DNA of 64,000 nt, taken from contig NW_003314312.1 in the NCBI RefSeq assembly GCF_000143415.4, positions 780,909 to 844,908 on the forward strand. The letters run 5' to 3'. Position 1 is the stretch's first letter; the number at the start of each line of letters is the position of its first letter. Below are positions 10,808 to 20,326 of this stretch, piece after piece. The stretch comes from Selaginella moellendorffii. Its lineage: Eukaryota; Streptophyta; Lycopodiopsida; Selaginellales; Selaginellaceae. The position numbers and the translations under genes were made by a program. Under the pieces are notes generated by a model. The model was not told the origin of the DNA. It saw nothing but the letters and a program-made list of their open reading frames with translations, and made no database searches.

Positions 10808-13036
10808 ATGGCAGCGAAAAGTTTGGCCCAGGCAATTCGAATCTCGGACAAAATTGCCGCAAGGTCCACGAACACAAACTCGAGCAAGGTCTGTAGGAAC
10901 CAATGTAGGATCTTCTTAGCAGCGGTCGGCCATGTCCGAGACTACCTCAAGCGAATCCAGGATCTCAACTTCGCGAGCACTGGGACAGCTTTCGTGTGGG
11001 ACGAAACCGTGGCTGTCCTTAAGAGAGGCCTCCATCTCCTCAAGTCGTGCCAAGAATGCAATTGGATGGCGCGGAGCCTGCTGTTCAAGGAAAGCTGCGA
11101 TGAGTTCCAGAGCATTTATCCCGAGATCTTCAACTGTGTCGAGCTCGTCAGCGTCTATCTCTTTCAGCTGGCACCGTCCACCTCGGTAAGATCCAAGATT
11201 GCCGAAGCTTACAACTCGTGCCTCATGAGGCAAAACTCGAACAGCATGCTGGAAGAAGCCGGAAGGAATGACAGGAAGGCGCTCATGGCTCTCGCAATGA
11301 GCCAAGAGCCGGGAAGCCTGACGACCGAGAGCGAACAAGCCAAAGAGATACTTTGCTCCATGCTCCTGGGAAACAAGTCAGTGATTAACCACAAGGAACT
11401 CAAGCTGACAACACACCTGGGACAAGGCGGTTTCGGAACCGTGTACGAAGCAATCTGGCTCGGTCACAAGTTTGCAGTGAAAGTCTTCCCTCAAGGTGAC
11501 AAGAGCTTCGCCAAAGAGCTCGCGGTTCTCGAAGCGGACAAGCATCCCAACGTGTTGCACATCGCCGGTCATTCTTTCGATGAAGAGAAGCAGCGGTACT
11601 CGCTGGTGATGGAGAAGATGGACATGGACCTGGCAAACTACGTCCTCAAGAAGAAGAACTCTCTCCCGTTGCTGTCGATCGTGGCAGTGATGCTCCAAGT
11701 TGCTACTGGCATGGCATGGCTTCACTCGAAGAATATAATCCACCGGGACCTCAAGCCGCAGAACATCTTGGTTGGCGAAGAAGACAACGATCTCGTGAGT
11801 ATCAGGATTGCCGACTTTGGAGTCTCGAGGCCAAACTTCATCTCCTCCCAGATCGAAGCCGTTAGCATCCAAGGCACCAGGAACTTCATGGCACCGGAGG
11901 TGTGGAGCAGCGAGCGCTACACGAAAAAGGCCGACGTTTACAGCTACGGGATGCTGATTTACCAGCTTGTCACTGGAAACGTTCCGTTCGAGGACGGGAT
12001 GGACATGGAGCAAGTCCTTCGAGGCAAGCGTCCTGAGATACCAGCCACCTGTCCAGAGTTCCTGTCGCAGCTCATGCGGGAATGCTGGAGCCACGATGCA
12101 AAAGAGAGGCCTTCCTTCTCGGATATCTGCGAGCGGCTGAAGCAGCTCAAGACCAGGACCATTACTGGCACCGACTCCATGGACGAGTTACGAGCCAAGT
12201 TGGTTGAAGCAGCCAGGTCATCTTCCTCTTCTTCGTACTCGTCGTCTTCCTCGTCCTCGTCGCACAGCAGGACTCGAGTGAACATGGATTCTCTTGTCCA
12301 AGCGACTGAGAAGCTTTGGACCCAAAATCCTCCTCCTCCCTTTGTCCAGGTAAACTCTTTTGCTTTTAGTAACTTCCGGAGCTCGCCACGTTTGGTTTCA
12401 GCCGGTACCACACCGTCCTCAGCACGTCGCACCAGCAGCAAAGCCGGATAACAGGACCGAGCTCTTCGAACTGGTGAAGAATGGCCTCGTCAAAAACGCC
12501 TTCGAGAAAGCTCTGTCCCTGAACGATCCTTCCACGGTCTGGTGGCTTTGCACCAAGGTAATCCATTCACGTCCTCCAGCTGCTCATCAAAGCTCGTCCT
12601 TTGTCAACTTAGGTGGACCATACCGTCCTGCTTGTCTTCAGTGAATCAATGCTCATGGAACTGGCCGAGCAAATCAACACCAACTTCAAGGAAGACACTG
12701 CTCGCAGGTTGCTCTGGCTCGACGAGATTGGAATCTTGCTGCTCAAAGACGTCAATGGATGGGCATGGTCATCACCTCGGATGCTGAGGATCCTGGAGCA
12801 GCTTTCACAGAACCTCCACGGCATGATGGCTACAACACCGTCAAAGAGCGAGCTGGGGATGAAGCTGGCGAAAGCGCTGGAAGGTACCAACGTGGGTCTC
12901 CAGGTTCGTATGAAGCTCTTCGTGTTATTCGTTTGATTCAAATCGTTTGTCGTCGCAGCATGTCCGAGTTGCAGTGGACAGCAAAGCTCAATACATGAGA
13001 GTCCTCGGAGGATACTTTCCAGCGGAACACCGGTAG
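10808..13036 (+). CDS. MLKL-like N-terminus / protein kinase / EDC4-like C-terminal domain protein, copy 2
   Basis: Paralogue of the gene at 4300 with the same four phase-0 exons: 10808-12349, 12402-12557, 12613-12903 and 12959-13036 (688 aa). The start MAAKSLAQAIR aligns with copy 1; the open frame extends upstream to 10664 but that part has no counterpart. Kinase motifs are all present: GQGGFGTVYEA, the FAVKVF lysine, HRDLKPQN, DFGVSRP and MAPEVW. The Ser-rich linker and the EDC4-like C-terminal domain (AFEKALSLNDPSTVWWLC, DTARRLLWLDE, RILEQLSQNLH) are conserved. Differences from copy 1 cluster in the substrate lobe and the final domain. The convergent neighbour ends at 13190, only about 150 bp away. 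Confidence 0.88.
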
Positions 13037-13189
13037 TTTCTGAGTATTTCGATGTTCTAATTTGCTTCAACCAATTCCCATTCTTGACTTTGAGTAAACG
13101 CCTATCATCCTCTCATCCTGCCAGGGAAAACGTGAAGCATTCTTAAGAGACAAAAATCCAAGATAAAAGCTCCCACCATTCTTTAGTTC

Positions 13190-13915
13190 TTAAACTCGAG
13201 TAGACGGTGAAGAGCCCAACCTTTTCGATCTGGCAGCAGCAGTAGCAGCCTTGGCAGCTTCCGCAGCAGCGTAGACACCAGTAGTTCTCGTAGCCACAGC
13301 ATCGAGGATCATCGATCTCCGCTCAAAGAACGATTTTGCCGCTTTCAACTTCTCGGGATCCCCATACTTGTATGGCTTGTAGACGATCCCAGCAGCTAGC
13401 CGCTGCTTCTTGAGCTTGGCTGGACGAACGTACGCATCGCCCAGCTTGGCCTTCAATCTCTTCAAGCGCTTCTGGATCACTCTCCTCCGGTACACTCGCG
13501 GCTCGGGGATCTTGGGATCGGCGAGCGGCAGGCGATCTGGAGCAGGAGGCACAGCAACCCACCTGAAAATCCGATCGTCCGCGTGACCACCACCACCGCC
13601 TCCCGCTTTGTTGCGCTTGCCCGGATTCTTGGAGCCGGCGCTCTCGCCGTGCAAGCACTGCGTGTGGACGAGGAATTTGCTGCGGAGCCACACGAGCAAG
13701 CGCCTCATGTGTGTCTTGCTCTTGATCCCTTCCTTCTCGGCGTGCTCCCAGAGATCGCGCGATCCAATCGGGCCATGGGTGCGAACAATGCTGAGTACCT
13801 TCTGCGTCGGCAGATCCTTGGGGCTCTTCTTGGCGTAGAGGAAGGGATTGGAGAGATCCACCTCGTGGAGCTTGTAAAGGCGCCGTGGGAAGCGACGAGC
13901 GAGCTCCACCGCCAT
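13190..13915 (-). CDS. Conserved basic protein with winged-helix-like N-terminus, function not recognised
   Basis: A single-exon 241-aa frame starting MAVELARRFPRRLYKLHEV. An in-frame ATG 42 bp upstream exists, but MAVELARRFP looks like the conserved start. The first 85 residues contain VLSIVRTHGPIGSRDLWEHA and SKTHMRRLLVWLR, which could fold as a small winged helix. A Gly-rich linker follows. The C-terminal half is very basic (RRRVIQKRLKRLKAKLGDAY, KKQRLAAGIVYKP) and ends in an Ala-rich helix. The composition suggests RNA or ribosome binding, perhaps in an organelle, but I cannot name the family. The 5' flank carries AAACCCTA-type boxes as in translation genes. A broken copy lies at 3580-4135. 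Confidence 0.8.
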   Translation of the reverse strand: MAVELARRFPRRLYKLHEVDLSNPFLYAKKSPKDLPTQKVLSIVRTHGPIGSRDLWEHAEKEGIKSKTHMRRLLVWLRSKFLVHTQCLHGESAGSKNPGKRNKAGGGGGGHADDRIFRWVAVPPAPDRLPLADPKIPEPRVYRRRVIQKRLKRLKAKLGDAYVRPAKLKKQRLAAGIVYKPYKYGDPEKLKAAKSFFERRSMILDAVATRTTGVYAAAEAAKAATAAARSKRLGSSPSTRV

Positions 13916-14050
13916 GGCGCCCAAAAACCCTAGCCAAAACCCTAATCCCAGGATCACATTGCTCTATCAAAATATCGATTGCTCGAGTAAAATCTGGAAT
14001 GGCGCGAGAGAAATCACTGCTCCACCGCCATGGCACCCAAGAACCCTAAT
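13914..14050 (-). repeat. Small duplication of the 5' flank of the basic protein gene
   Basis: The plus-strand string GCTCCACCGCCATGGC(G/A)CCCAA(A/G)AACCCTA occurs twice, at about 13905 and 14021, each followed by a related stretch with ATCACATTG or ATCGCATTG. It repeats the start-codon region and the promoter telo-box, so a second start-like ATG with box lies about 116 bp upstream of the real one. Confidence 0.6.
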
Positions 14051-14143
14051 ACTACGATCGCATTGTGCTCGAGAACGAAGAACACTAGAATTAAAGAGGG
14101 GAAAATTTTGGTATTCCAGGATCTGGGGCAAGAGAAGAAAGAA

Positions 14144-14557
14144 TCACTCCTCCTCCACCGTCTTGGTCTCGAGCTTCCGGAATCCCTCGGCCGGGAGCTC
14201 CGCCACGGTGACGTAGCTGTAGAGCTCCTCCTTGGCGTCCTCGTCGTCGTTGCGCTTGCGAGCAATCCGGACGCGAATCCTCCGCGGCACATTGCGGATG
14301 CCTCTACTCCAGACGTGCTTGTTGAGCTTGACATCCACCCTCACATCCGAGGTTCCCATGGCCTTTTGCGCGAATTTCTTGATCTCCTTCACCGCCCGGG
14401 GAGCCATCTTCTTGAAGGTGCTGCGGCAAAACAATCGATTCGATCGAATGGAGCGTGCGATTGAAGCTTACCAGCCATGGATCCGCTTGTGGAGATTGAT
14501 GGTGTACTCCCTCGTCACGACCTCCTTCTTGCTGCGGCTGTTCTTCTTGTCGGCCAT
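14144..14557 (-). CDS. RPL31: 60S ribosomal protein L31 (eL31)
   Basis: Two exons on the minus strand, 14557-14472 and 14420-14144, give 120 aa. Exon 1 encodes [20 protein letters not shown] and NLHKRIHG. The junction restores the family hallmark HGCTFKK, followed by [40 protein letters not shown] and the acidic tail VEEE. The length is normal for plant eL31, a component at the exit-tunnel side of the large cytosolic subunit. The 51-bp intron uses GTAAGC and CCGCAG. A telo-box (AAACCCTAG at 14570) sits just upstream of the start codon, as is common for plant ribosomal protein genes. Confidence 0.97.
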
Positions 14558-14569
14558 CGCTCACCTCGT

Positions 14570-14578
14570 AAACCCTAG
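14570..14578 (-). promoter_or_regulatory. Telo-box upstream of RPL31
   Basis: AAACCCTAG on the plus strand, about 12 bp upstream of the RPL31 start. Telo-boxes are a known promoter or 5' UTR element of plant translation-related genes. Confidence 0.6.
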
Positions 14579-14649
14579 AGACTCCCGCCGTCGGATCTAG
14601 GGCAAACTCCACTTTTAGGGCGTGCTGGAAGCGGGAAATCTGAGCCGTT

Positions 14650-15830
14650 GGAATGTGCGGCTGGATGTCGAGCTCGCCACATTAAAAGAGACGTTAAGCT
14701 ACAAGGACTCGAGCCCGGGACCACCTAACTAGGAGCAATCGTAGACGCTAAAATCAACGGACGGATTCCACTGACCACTTGCACCACTTGCGTGCCGCTG
14801 CGTATTCATTGCCCTCCTCGCATTAACTACATTCTAAGTTTTACGTGCGCCGTACGGAGGTTTGGGTCATGGCCATTAATGCCACATATGATTTGGACAA
14901 TTTCTCGATGGACCTCCTAGTTTTACCCACCAAATAAGCAGCCGCTTATGTCAATCAAATCACCATCGCCCTTCCCTATTTGTGTCATCCACGTCACCGT
15001 CGTGTTGACTGCGGGCCGCCATCTCGGCCGTCCAACGTGCGATCCGACAGTCTAGACGGTACCGTACTGTCGGCGGCATATTCTAGAATTCAAACTTTCA
15101 AATTTTCGTGGCGGGCGGGGTAACGTGCATGGCATATTGACTTAATGCGCAATGTTTTTGTCCGTCAACTTAGAATATAAGCTCCCAAAATTTCACGTCG
15201 TGGGATCCAGGTTGTAAAATTTGTCCATTGCCATGAAATTGCCAAGAAAATATAAGAACAGAAACTCTCTAGAGGTCATCAATCGTCAGCCCTAATCGAA
15301 GAAACCTCATCGAAACCTCCAGAAGTGGTGCCCCAAGAAAATTTGGTATAGTCTTTCGCCTAAAGATATATTTGATTCCAAGCAAGTTTGAGACAGGAGA
15401 TTAAAGTAAAGGAGACCTTTGCAACGCTTTCGACGGCAAAGCTAGTGCCTGTACAGCGACAATGTACGTGTATATCTTCCTCTTTTGCGGCGGGGTGGGG
15501 GTTCGAATCCACGCCAGAAACCCGCGAACGAATTTCCCTTTCACGCATTTTTAAAGCCTTTTCTAAACGAACTTTACCGGAACATTTACCGCCACGCTGA
15601 CAAACAACTGGGGAAAAGGTCCCTGCTCCTTTTATTTACCTTTCTACCACAACCACGGTAAAATCGCCCTGACTTGCCTGCCACCCTGCCTGGGCCGTCA
15701 CGCACGTCACCATCATCGCGACCGTCACTCCGCTTTTGATAGACGGTTGCGATAACGACTCGCCCCGCCAGCCCTAAACGGTTGCCCGTTATAAACGACC
15801 GCCCGCCAAAAAACACGGGCGGGCCCCGCC
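14650..15830. other. Intergenic region between RPL31 and the expansin promoter
   Basis: No gene found. The sequence becomes GC-rich toward 15650-15830, with short G/C tracts such as CGGGCGGGCCCCGCC near 15816. A T-arm-like string (GGGGGTTCGAATCCACGCC at about 15496) occurs without the rest of a tRNA. Confidence 0.5.
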
Positions 15831-15832
15831 GC

Positions 15833-15882
15833 CCAAAAGCTCTCCCCGACCAAAACCGTTGGCCGGGCAAAAGAGCTTTTGG
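15833..15882. promoter_or_regulatory. 11-bp perfect inverted repeat in the expansin promoter
   Basis: CCAAAAGCTCT at 15833-15843 is the reverse complement of AGAGCTTTTGG at 15872-15882, with a 28-bp spacer. It lies about 40 bp upstream of the TATA box of the expansin gene. A dimeric transcription-factor site is possible, but no function can be read from sequence. Confidence 0.45.
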
Positions 15883-15918
15883 CCAGGCGGGCACGCTCCA
15901 TGCGAGGGATTTTCTCTC

Positions 15919-15927
15919 TTTATAAAC
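15919..15927 (+). promoter_or_regulatory. TATA box of the expansin gene
   Basis: CTTTATAAACCC, about 185 bp upstream of the start codon. A pyrimidine-rich leader follows, and a 5' UTR intron ending at the TCGCAG just before GCCATGG (16098-16103) is possible. Confidence 0.6.
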
Positions 15928-16106
15928 CCGCCATGAAGAGCCCATTCTCCCCAAGCCAGGAAAGAGCTCACGATCAATCAAGCGTTCTTGGCGAGCGCGT
16001 CTCTCTCGCCTCCTTCGATCGATTTGGTATCTTTCTCTCCATTCTCGCATATAATCCTCTCTCGCCGCGGCTAATCTGTGTGAAATCTCTCGAAACATCG
16101 CAGGCC

Positions 16107-17306
16107 ATGGCTTCCAGGGCGCCTCTGCTGCTCGCGATCGTTTCTTGGATCGCATTTCTCCACCAGGCCGCGGCGACTGGCCACCACGGCGTGGCGCGCG
16201 GCCATCACCAGCATCGCGGAGGCGGCCACGGCGGCGGCGGTGGCGGATCGTCCGGAGGAGGCTATGAATCCGGCTCCTGGACCGGCGCGCATGCTACATT
16301 CTACGGCGGCAGCGATGCATCTGGAACCATGGGTGAGGCATCGCGTTTCTTGCGAAATATTTCGCTCGATCTTGGTTTCTTGTTCTAACTGGAGCCCTCG
16401 CCTTGGATCCTCTCTACCAGGAGGAGCTTGCGGCTATGGCAATCTCTACAGCCAGGGCTACGGCACCAACACCGCGGCATTGAGCACCGCGCTCTTCCAG
16501 AGCGGCCTCTCCTGCGGCGCTTGCTTCGAGGTGAAATGCAATGGTGATCCCGAGTGGTGCCTCCCGGGCTCCTCTGTTCTCGTCACGGCCACGAATTTCT
16601 GCCCGCCCAACGACGCGCTCCCGAACAACAATGGCGGATGGTGCAACACGCCGCTCCAGCATTTCGACATGGCGCAGCCAGCGTTCGAGCAGATCGCCAA
16701 GTACAGGGGAGGCATTGTGCCTGTTCTTTATAGAAGGTACAAGCACTACATTCCCATTTTCCATTTTTTCTCTTTGCTCTTAGATCAAACGCTTGGTTGT
16801 TTTGTGTTGCTTTGCTTCTTCTATGTGCCAGTCCCATCTAGATCAAACTTTTGGTTGCTTTGCTTTGCGAAACTTTTGTTTGCTTGGCTTTGCTTGGCTT
16901 CTTCCCTGTTCATCGAGATGAGATCCTTTAGAGAAAGTCATAGCACCCACATTGCTCTGCTTTGCTTTGCTTTTATTTACGTCAGGCTTTTCTTCGTTTC
17001 AGGGTTCCATGCCAGAGGAAAGGCGGCATCCGATTCACCATGAACGGCCACAACTACTTCAACCTGGTGCTCGTCACCAACGTTGGCGGCGCCGGGGACG
17101 TCCACTCGGTTTCGATCAAGGGCTCCAACACCGACTGGCTGCCAATGTCGCGCAACTGGGGCCAAAACTGGCAGAGCAACGCCATCCTCAGCGGCCAGTC
17201 GCTCTCCTTCAAGGTCACCACCAGCGACGGCCGGACGGTGGTGTCGTACGACGCTGCCCCGCCCAATTGGCAGTACGGGCAGACTTACAGCGGCGACCAG
17301 TTCTGA
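16107..17306 (+). CDS. EXPA: Alpha-expansin
   Basis: Three exons, 16107-16332, 16421-16736 and 17003-17306, give 281 aa of a secreted wall-loosening protein. A hydrophobic signal peptide ([18 protein letters not shown]) is followed by an unusual His/Gly-rich spacer (about residues 25-55). The double-psi-beta-barrel domain has [14 protein letters not shown], paired cysteines and the HFD motif ([15 protein letters not shown]). The alpha-type insertion [11 protein letters not shown] is present, which separates it from beta-expansins. The C-terminal carbohydrate-binding domain has RNWGQNWQ and ends YSGDQF. Intron positions agree with the common expansin pattern. The extended Gly/His spacer is longer than in most EXPAs and the long second intron contains many repeats of TTTGCTTTGCT. 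Confidence 0.95.
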
Positions 17307-18410
17307 GCTCTCTGATCCATCGACTCGACGCCGCTGGCTTTGGATTCCCTGGGTGGTGTTTTTTTTTTTTTCCCCCCTCCTTTCCTCGTTCTTCGCTCTT
17401 TTCTCTTTCGGTGGATTTTGGATTTTGGTGGTGGCAGCAGCGCAGCAGCAGATTTGAGAGCTGGGATGTGGGATCTCACAAACAGCCCGTGTCTGCGGCA
17501 GCAATTACGCCACCCCGTCCGATCTTGGATGCTGCGGTTTAGTTTTTTAAGGCAAAGTAGCCACCCGCATTCGAGGCATTCCTTGGTTCTCTTCCACAAG
17601 ATTTTGTTTTCTCTTTTTTACACCCTTTTCTTCGACCAGCTCCTCTGGTTACTTGATTTTGTTCTTGATTCTTGGTGGCTGCCGAGGTGGTGGTGGAACA
17701 CGACTACCCGCACCCACGAGAACAAAATATACTGGTTTTCTAGTACGTATCGCAGCCAAGGGAACGTGATCTCCTTCCTGTCACAAAGGATCACAGGACT
17801 TTTGGCGTTTGTTTTTGTTTCACAAAGCTTGATATGAATATAACTTACTAGGTTATAGTTATGGGAACTGATCAAACTCGAAACTTGATAGTACCAAATC
17901 TAAGCAACTTTATAGCCTTGTCACATGCCGCGAGAACTTTACACCCAACGCAACATGACGAGTGAGATTTCTTCCATTCTTTTGGCCTTTGTTGTTCTTG
18001 TTGTTTGTGGAGTTGCAAAAGAATAGAAGACCACCACCTCCACCACCAACTTTTTACAATCTCCCCCAAACAGATGAGATGGGCCATGGGCCCCAACCCA
18101 AACTCTCGTCCGTACCAGCCACCATGTGGCGTGAGAAAAAGAAAGGCGAGATTGTGATTTAGTCACATGCGGCATGCCGTCATACATGTGCCATGTGCAT
18201 TGCCTTTAAAGCTTTAGGTCTGTCTGTCGCGCCGCGCTCATCGTTGTCCTCCCCTTTCACACGCCCTTGACCAACAGCTTTCCTAAAACAACTATGACCG
18301 TTGACCATTTTTCGCGCTTCCAGATATTAACCCAAAACCCTAAATACTGACCATTGACCACCTGGACCAAATCTTTGTCACTCGCTAAAACAGTTTCCAC
18401 ATCACGGGCC
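17307..18410. other. Expansin 3' region and intergenic sequence
   Basis: T-rich 3' untranslated sequence after the expansin stop, then intergenic DNA. Several short open frames are present without recognisable domains. No terminator or RNA gene could be assigned. Confidence 0.5.
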
Positions 18411-18415
18411 CCGGC

Positions 18416-18935
18416 TCATACGGCATGCTTTCGATCAGCTCCTTGGCCTGTTTCGCGAATCCTTTCCGCGCGAGGATGTCGATCACGCACTCGTAGTGCT
18501 CCGCGGTGTGTTCTATCCATCTGTCCGCAGCGATGGATCGGAAGTCCCTTGACGAGCGATGATCCGGTGGTGTGGTTCCTGATCGCCACCAAAACGTTGA
18601 GCATCGTTCCTCCGTCCGGGATCATCCCGTTCCAATCCATCCTCCTGAGAAGCTCCAGGACTTGCCTGAGATGCCCGGCTCTTGCGTACGGTTCCATGAG
18701 CGAGTTCCAGGAGGTCGTGAGCTAGGAAAACCTCCGCTGCTTTGGCCAGAACTCCACACTTCTCATACATGGCTACCAGCGCCGTCTTGATCGCCGCGTC
18801 CACAAACTGCTCGTGGAGTTTTCTGCCCTGCGAGAAATCTCCCATGGCTGCGCAGGCATTGATCGCAGGCCACGCGCATTGATCGCAGGGCCGAGCTTCG
18901 CGCATTTCTCTAAGCCGCGTGCGTCGTCGCGTCCG
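18416..18935 (-). pseudogene. PPR protein gene fragment, frameshifted
   Basis: The minus strand contains typical pentatricopeptide-repeat text: INACAAMGDFSQGRKLHEQF, then KTALVAMYEKCGVLAKAAEVF, and in another frame MEPYARAGHLRQVLELLRRM and GMIPDGGTMLNVLVAI. These are parts of consecutive PLS-type repeats separated by frameshifts. No start, no full motif array and no C-terminal domain remain. It is a dead fragment next to the GLP cluster. Confidence 0.8.
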
Positions 18936-19109
18936 CCAGCCTCTGCTTTTAGGGCTCTTGTATGATTCCAGCCGTATATCCATTTAGGGTTTTTAGATTT
19001 AGTTTTTAAAAAAAGTAATTTATATTAAATCTAATTCTTACCTTTAACAAACACTCTTAAGCTTTTCAATCACTTCCGTCAACTTGGAGAGCTGCTTCGA
19101 TCACTTCGT

Positions 19110-19584
19110 TCAGATTATCAGATTCTTGGGTCTGGAAAAAAGCCCTAGCCACATCCGACCAGGCCCAAGAGTGACCATAGCGAGAGCGCTGACCGGGTCA
19201 TCCGCTGGAAGTGGACCAGCCCTCGAGGAAAGATAAACAAGTCCCCGGGATATCAAACCTTCTCGAACAGCCTGTTGGCAGTCGTCACAAACCCAGCGTC
19301 GATGCGTTCCTGGAGACAATAGGTGACCTCGGATGATCGGGGATGGACGTGGGGAGGATTCTTGCGTGTTGAGGCCTGGGAACCTTGTGATGTCGATCAG
19401 CTGGACCATGATGTGAGAGTGTTGGTGGTTTTTGCAGGCTCCCGGGATGATGGTGGAGGTGAAATCGTCGGCGGTCACCCTTGCAAGGAACTCCGTTGAT
19501 GAAGATTCTGGAGTTGGGATCCTGGACGTAGGGCTCTTGACTACAACGTTGGCAATTGCCAAAACTGCAATAAGAGGACTTCAC
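19110..19584 (-). pseudogene. Germin-like protein pseudogene (class C, closest to the gene at 25160)
   Basis: Fragments in several frames match the intact GLP at 25160-25825: VTADDFTSTI, LIDIT.FPGLNTQ, a broken HPRSS/E metal-box region, and the C-terminal part with DPVSALA, TLG and the LFQTQE region. Single-base indels scramble the frame from the first cupin box onward. The 3' flank (to about 19000) also resembles that of the 25160 gene, so a whole gene unit was copied and then lost. Confidence 0.85.
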
Positions 19585-19894
19585 AATCGAACACTTGATT
19601 CCACAGCTTCAAAGAAGCAGCGCTGTCCGTAGACACAGAAAATTCCTTTGAGCTTTCGTATACTGATTGGCACAGTAGTTACAGATCTTAACATAGACAG
19701 CGCCAGCTTAACATAGAGAGTAGGATTGAGTTGTTTAAAAACATCCATCAATGCAAAAATGCAATCTGGATGATGCTTGCGTTTAATGCCTAATGTGTTT
19801 GTTATTGCCTATGAGATTTTGCATGTGTTGTGCTACAGAGATTTTGTTGTCCATTCTTATTAGCTGGATCGACTAACTGAAGTCGGGAGCTGGA

Positions 19895-20090
19895 GCGATG
19901 GTTTCAATCCCCCTCCACAGCAGCAGCCCCTCTTTCGTCTCGATCCTCTTGGAAATTCAAGGCTTTACCGCTGGATCCCATCTAATGGCCCCTCTTCGCT
20001 GGCTGATCTTCTCCCAAGCAGCATCCATTCCTCTCGTGACCCTCCTTGGCCCACCTCGGCACTGTCTTGGGAGAGTCTGTGAGGAATTCA
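19895..20090. repeat. Recurring GLP-cluster module, copy 1
   Basis: The core TCTCGATCCTCTTGGAAATTC followed by AAGGCTTT..CTGGATCCCA and GCTGGCTGATCTTCTC recurs at 21595-21715, 22840-22960 and 26165-26370. It lies on the 3' side of a GLP copy each time and has no intact frame. Its origin is unknown. Confidence 0.6.
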
Positions 20091-20218
20091 TATAACAAAA
20101 TAAGACATTCCTCAATTTTCAAAACTGCCACAGAGGCTTTACTAAAATTTCTCTACTAGAATGCTCCATCCAAAGAAGCAGCACAAAAATCTTGGAGAGG
20201 CCTGAAAAAGTGTAGTTC

Positions 20219-20275
20219 AATCTGCCGGAATTGGACCGGCGACCTAGGGATTCCTGAGCACCTTTGAACTAAGAG
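20219..20275 (-). pseudogene. tRNA-Tyr relic 3' of the GLP gene at 20327
   Basis: On the minus strand, CTTAG, then AATCCCTAGGTCGCCGG and TCCAATTCCGGCAGAT correspond to parts of a plant tRNA-Tyr. The D arm and anticodon are deleted. The same relic in different states of decay follows other GLP copies (21967, 23076, 24755, 26482, 28312). Confidence 0.65.
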
Positions 20276-20326
20276 CTTTATTGAAATTTTTTGCAAGCAT
20301 TTTGTAGTTGAACCTTTTGTCCAGAA

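Noticed and set aside
15484-15515. T-arm-like GGGGGTTCGAATCCACGCC suggesting a tRNA
   Set aside because: No matching acceptor, D arm or anticodon arm could be folded upstream on this strand.
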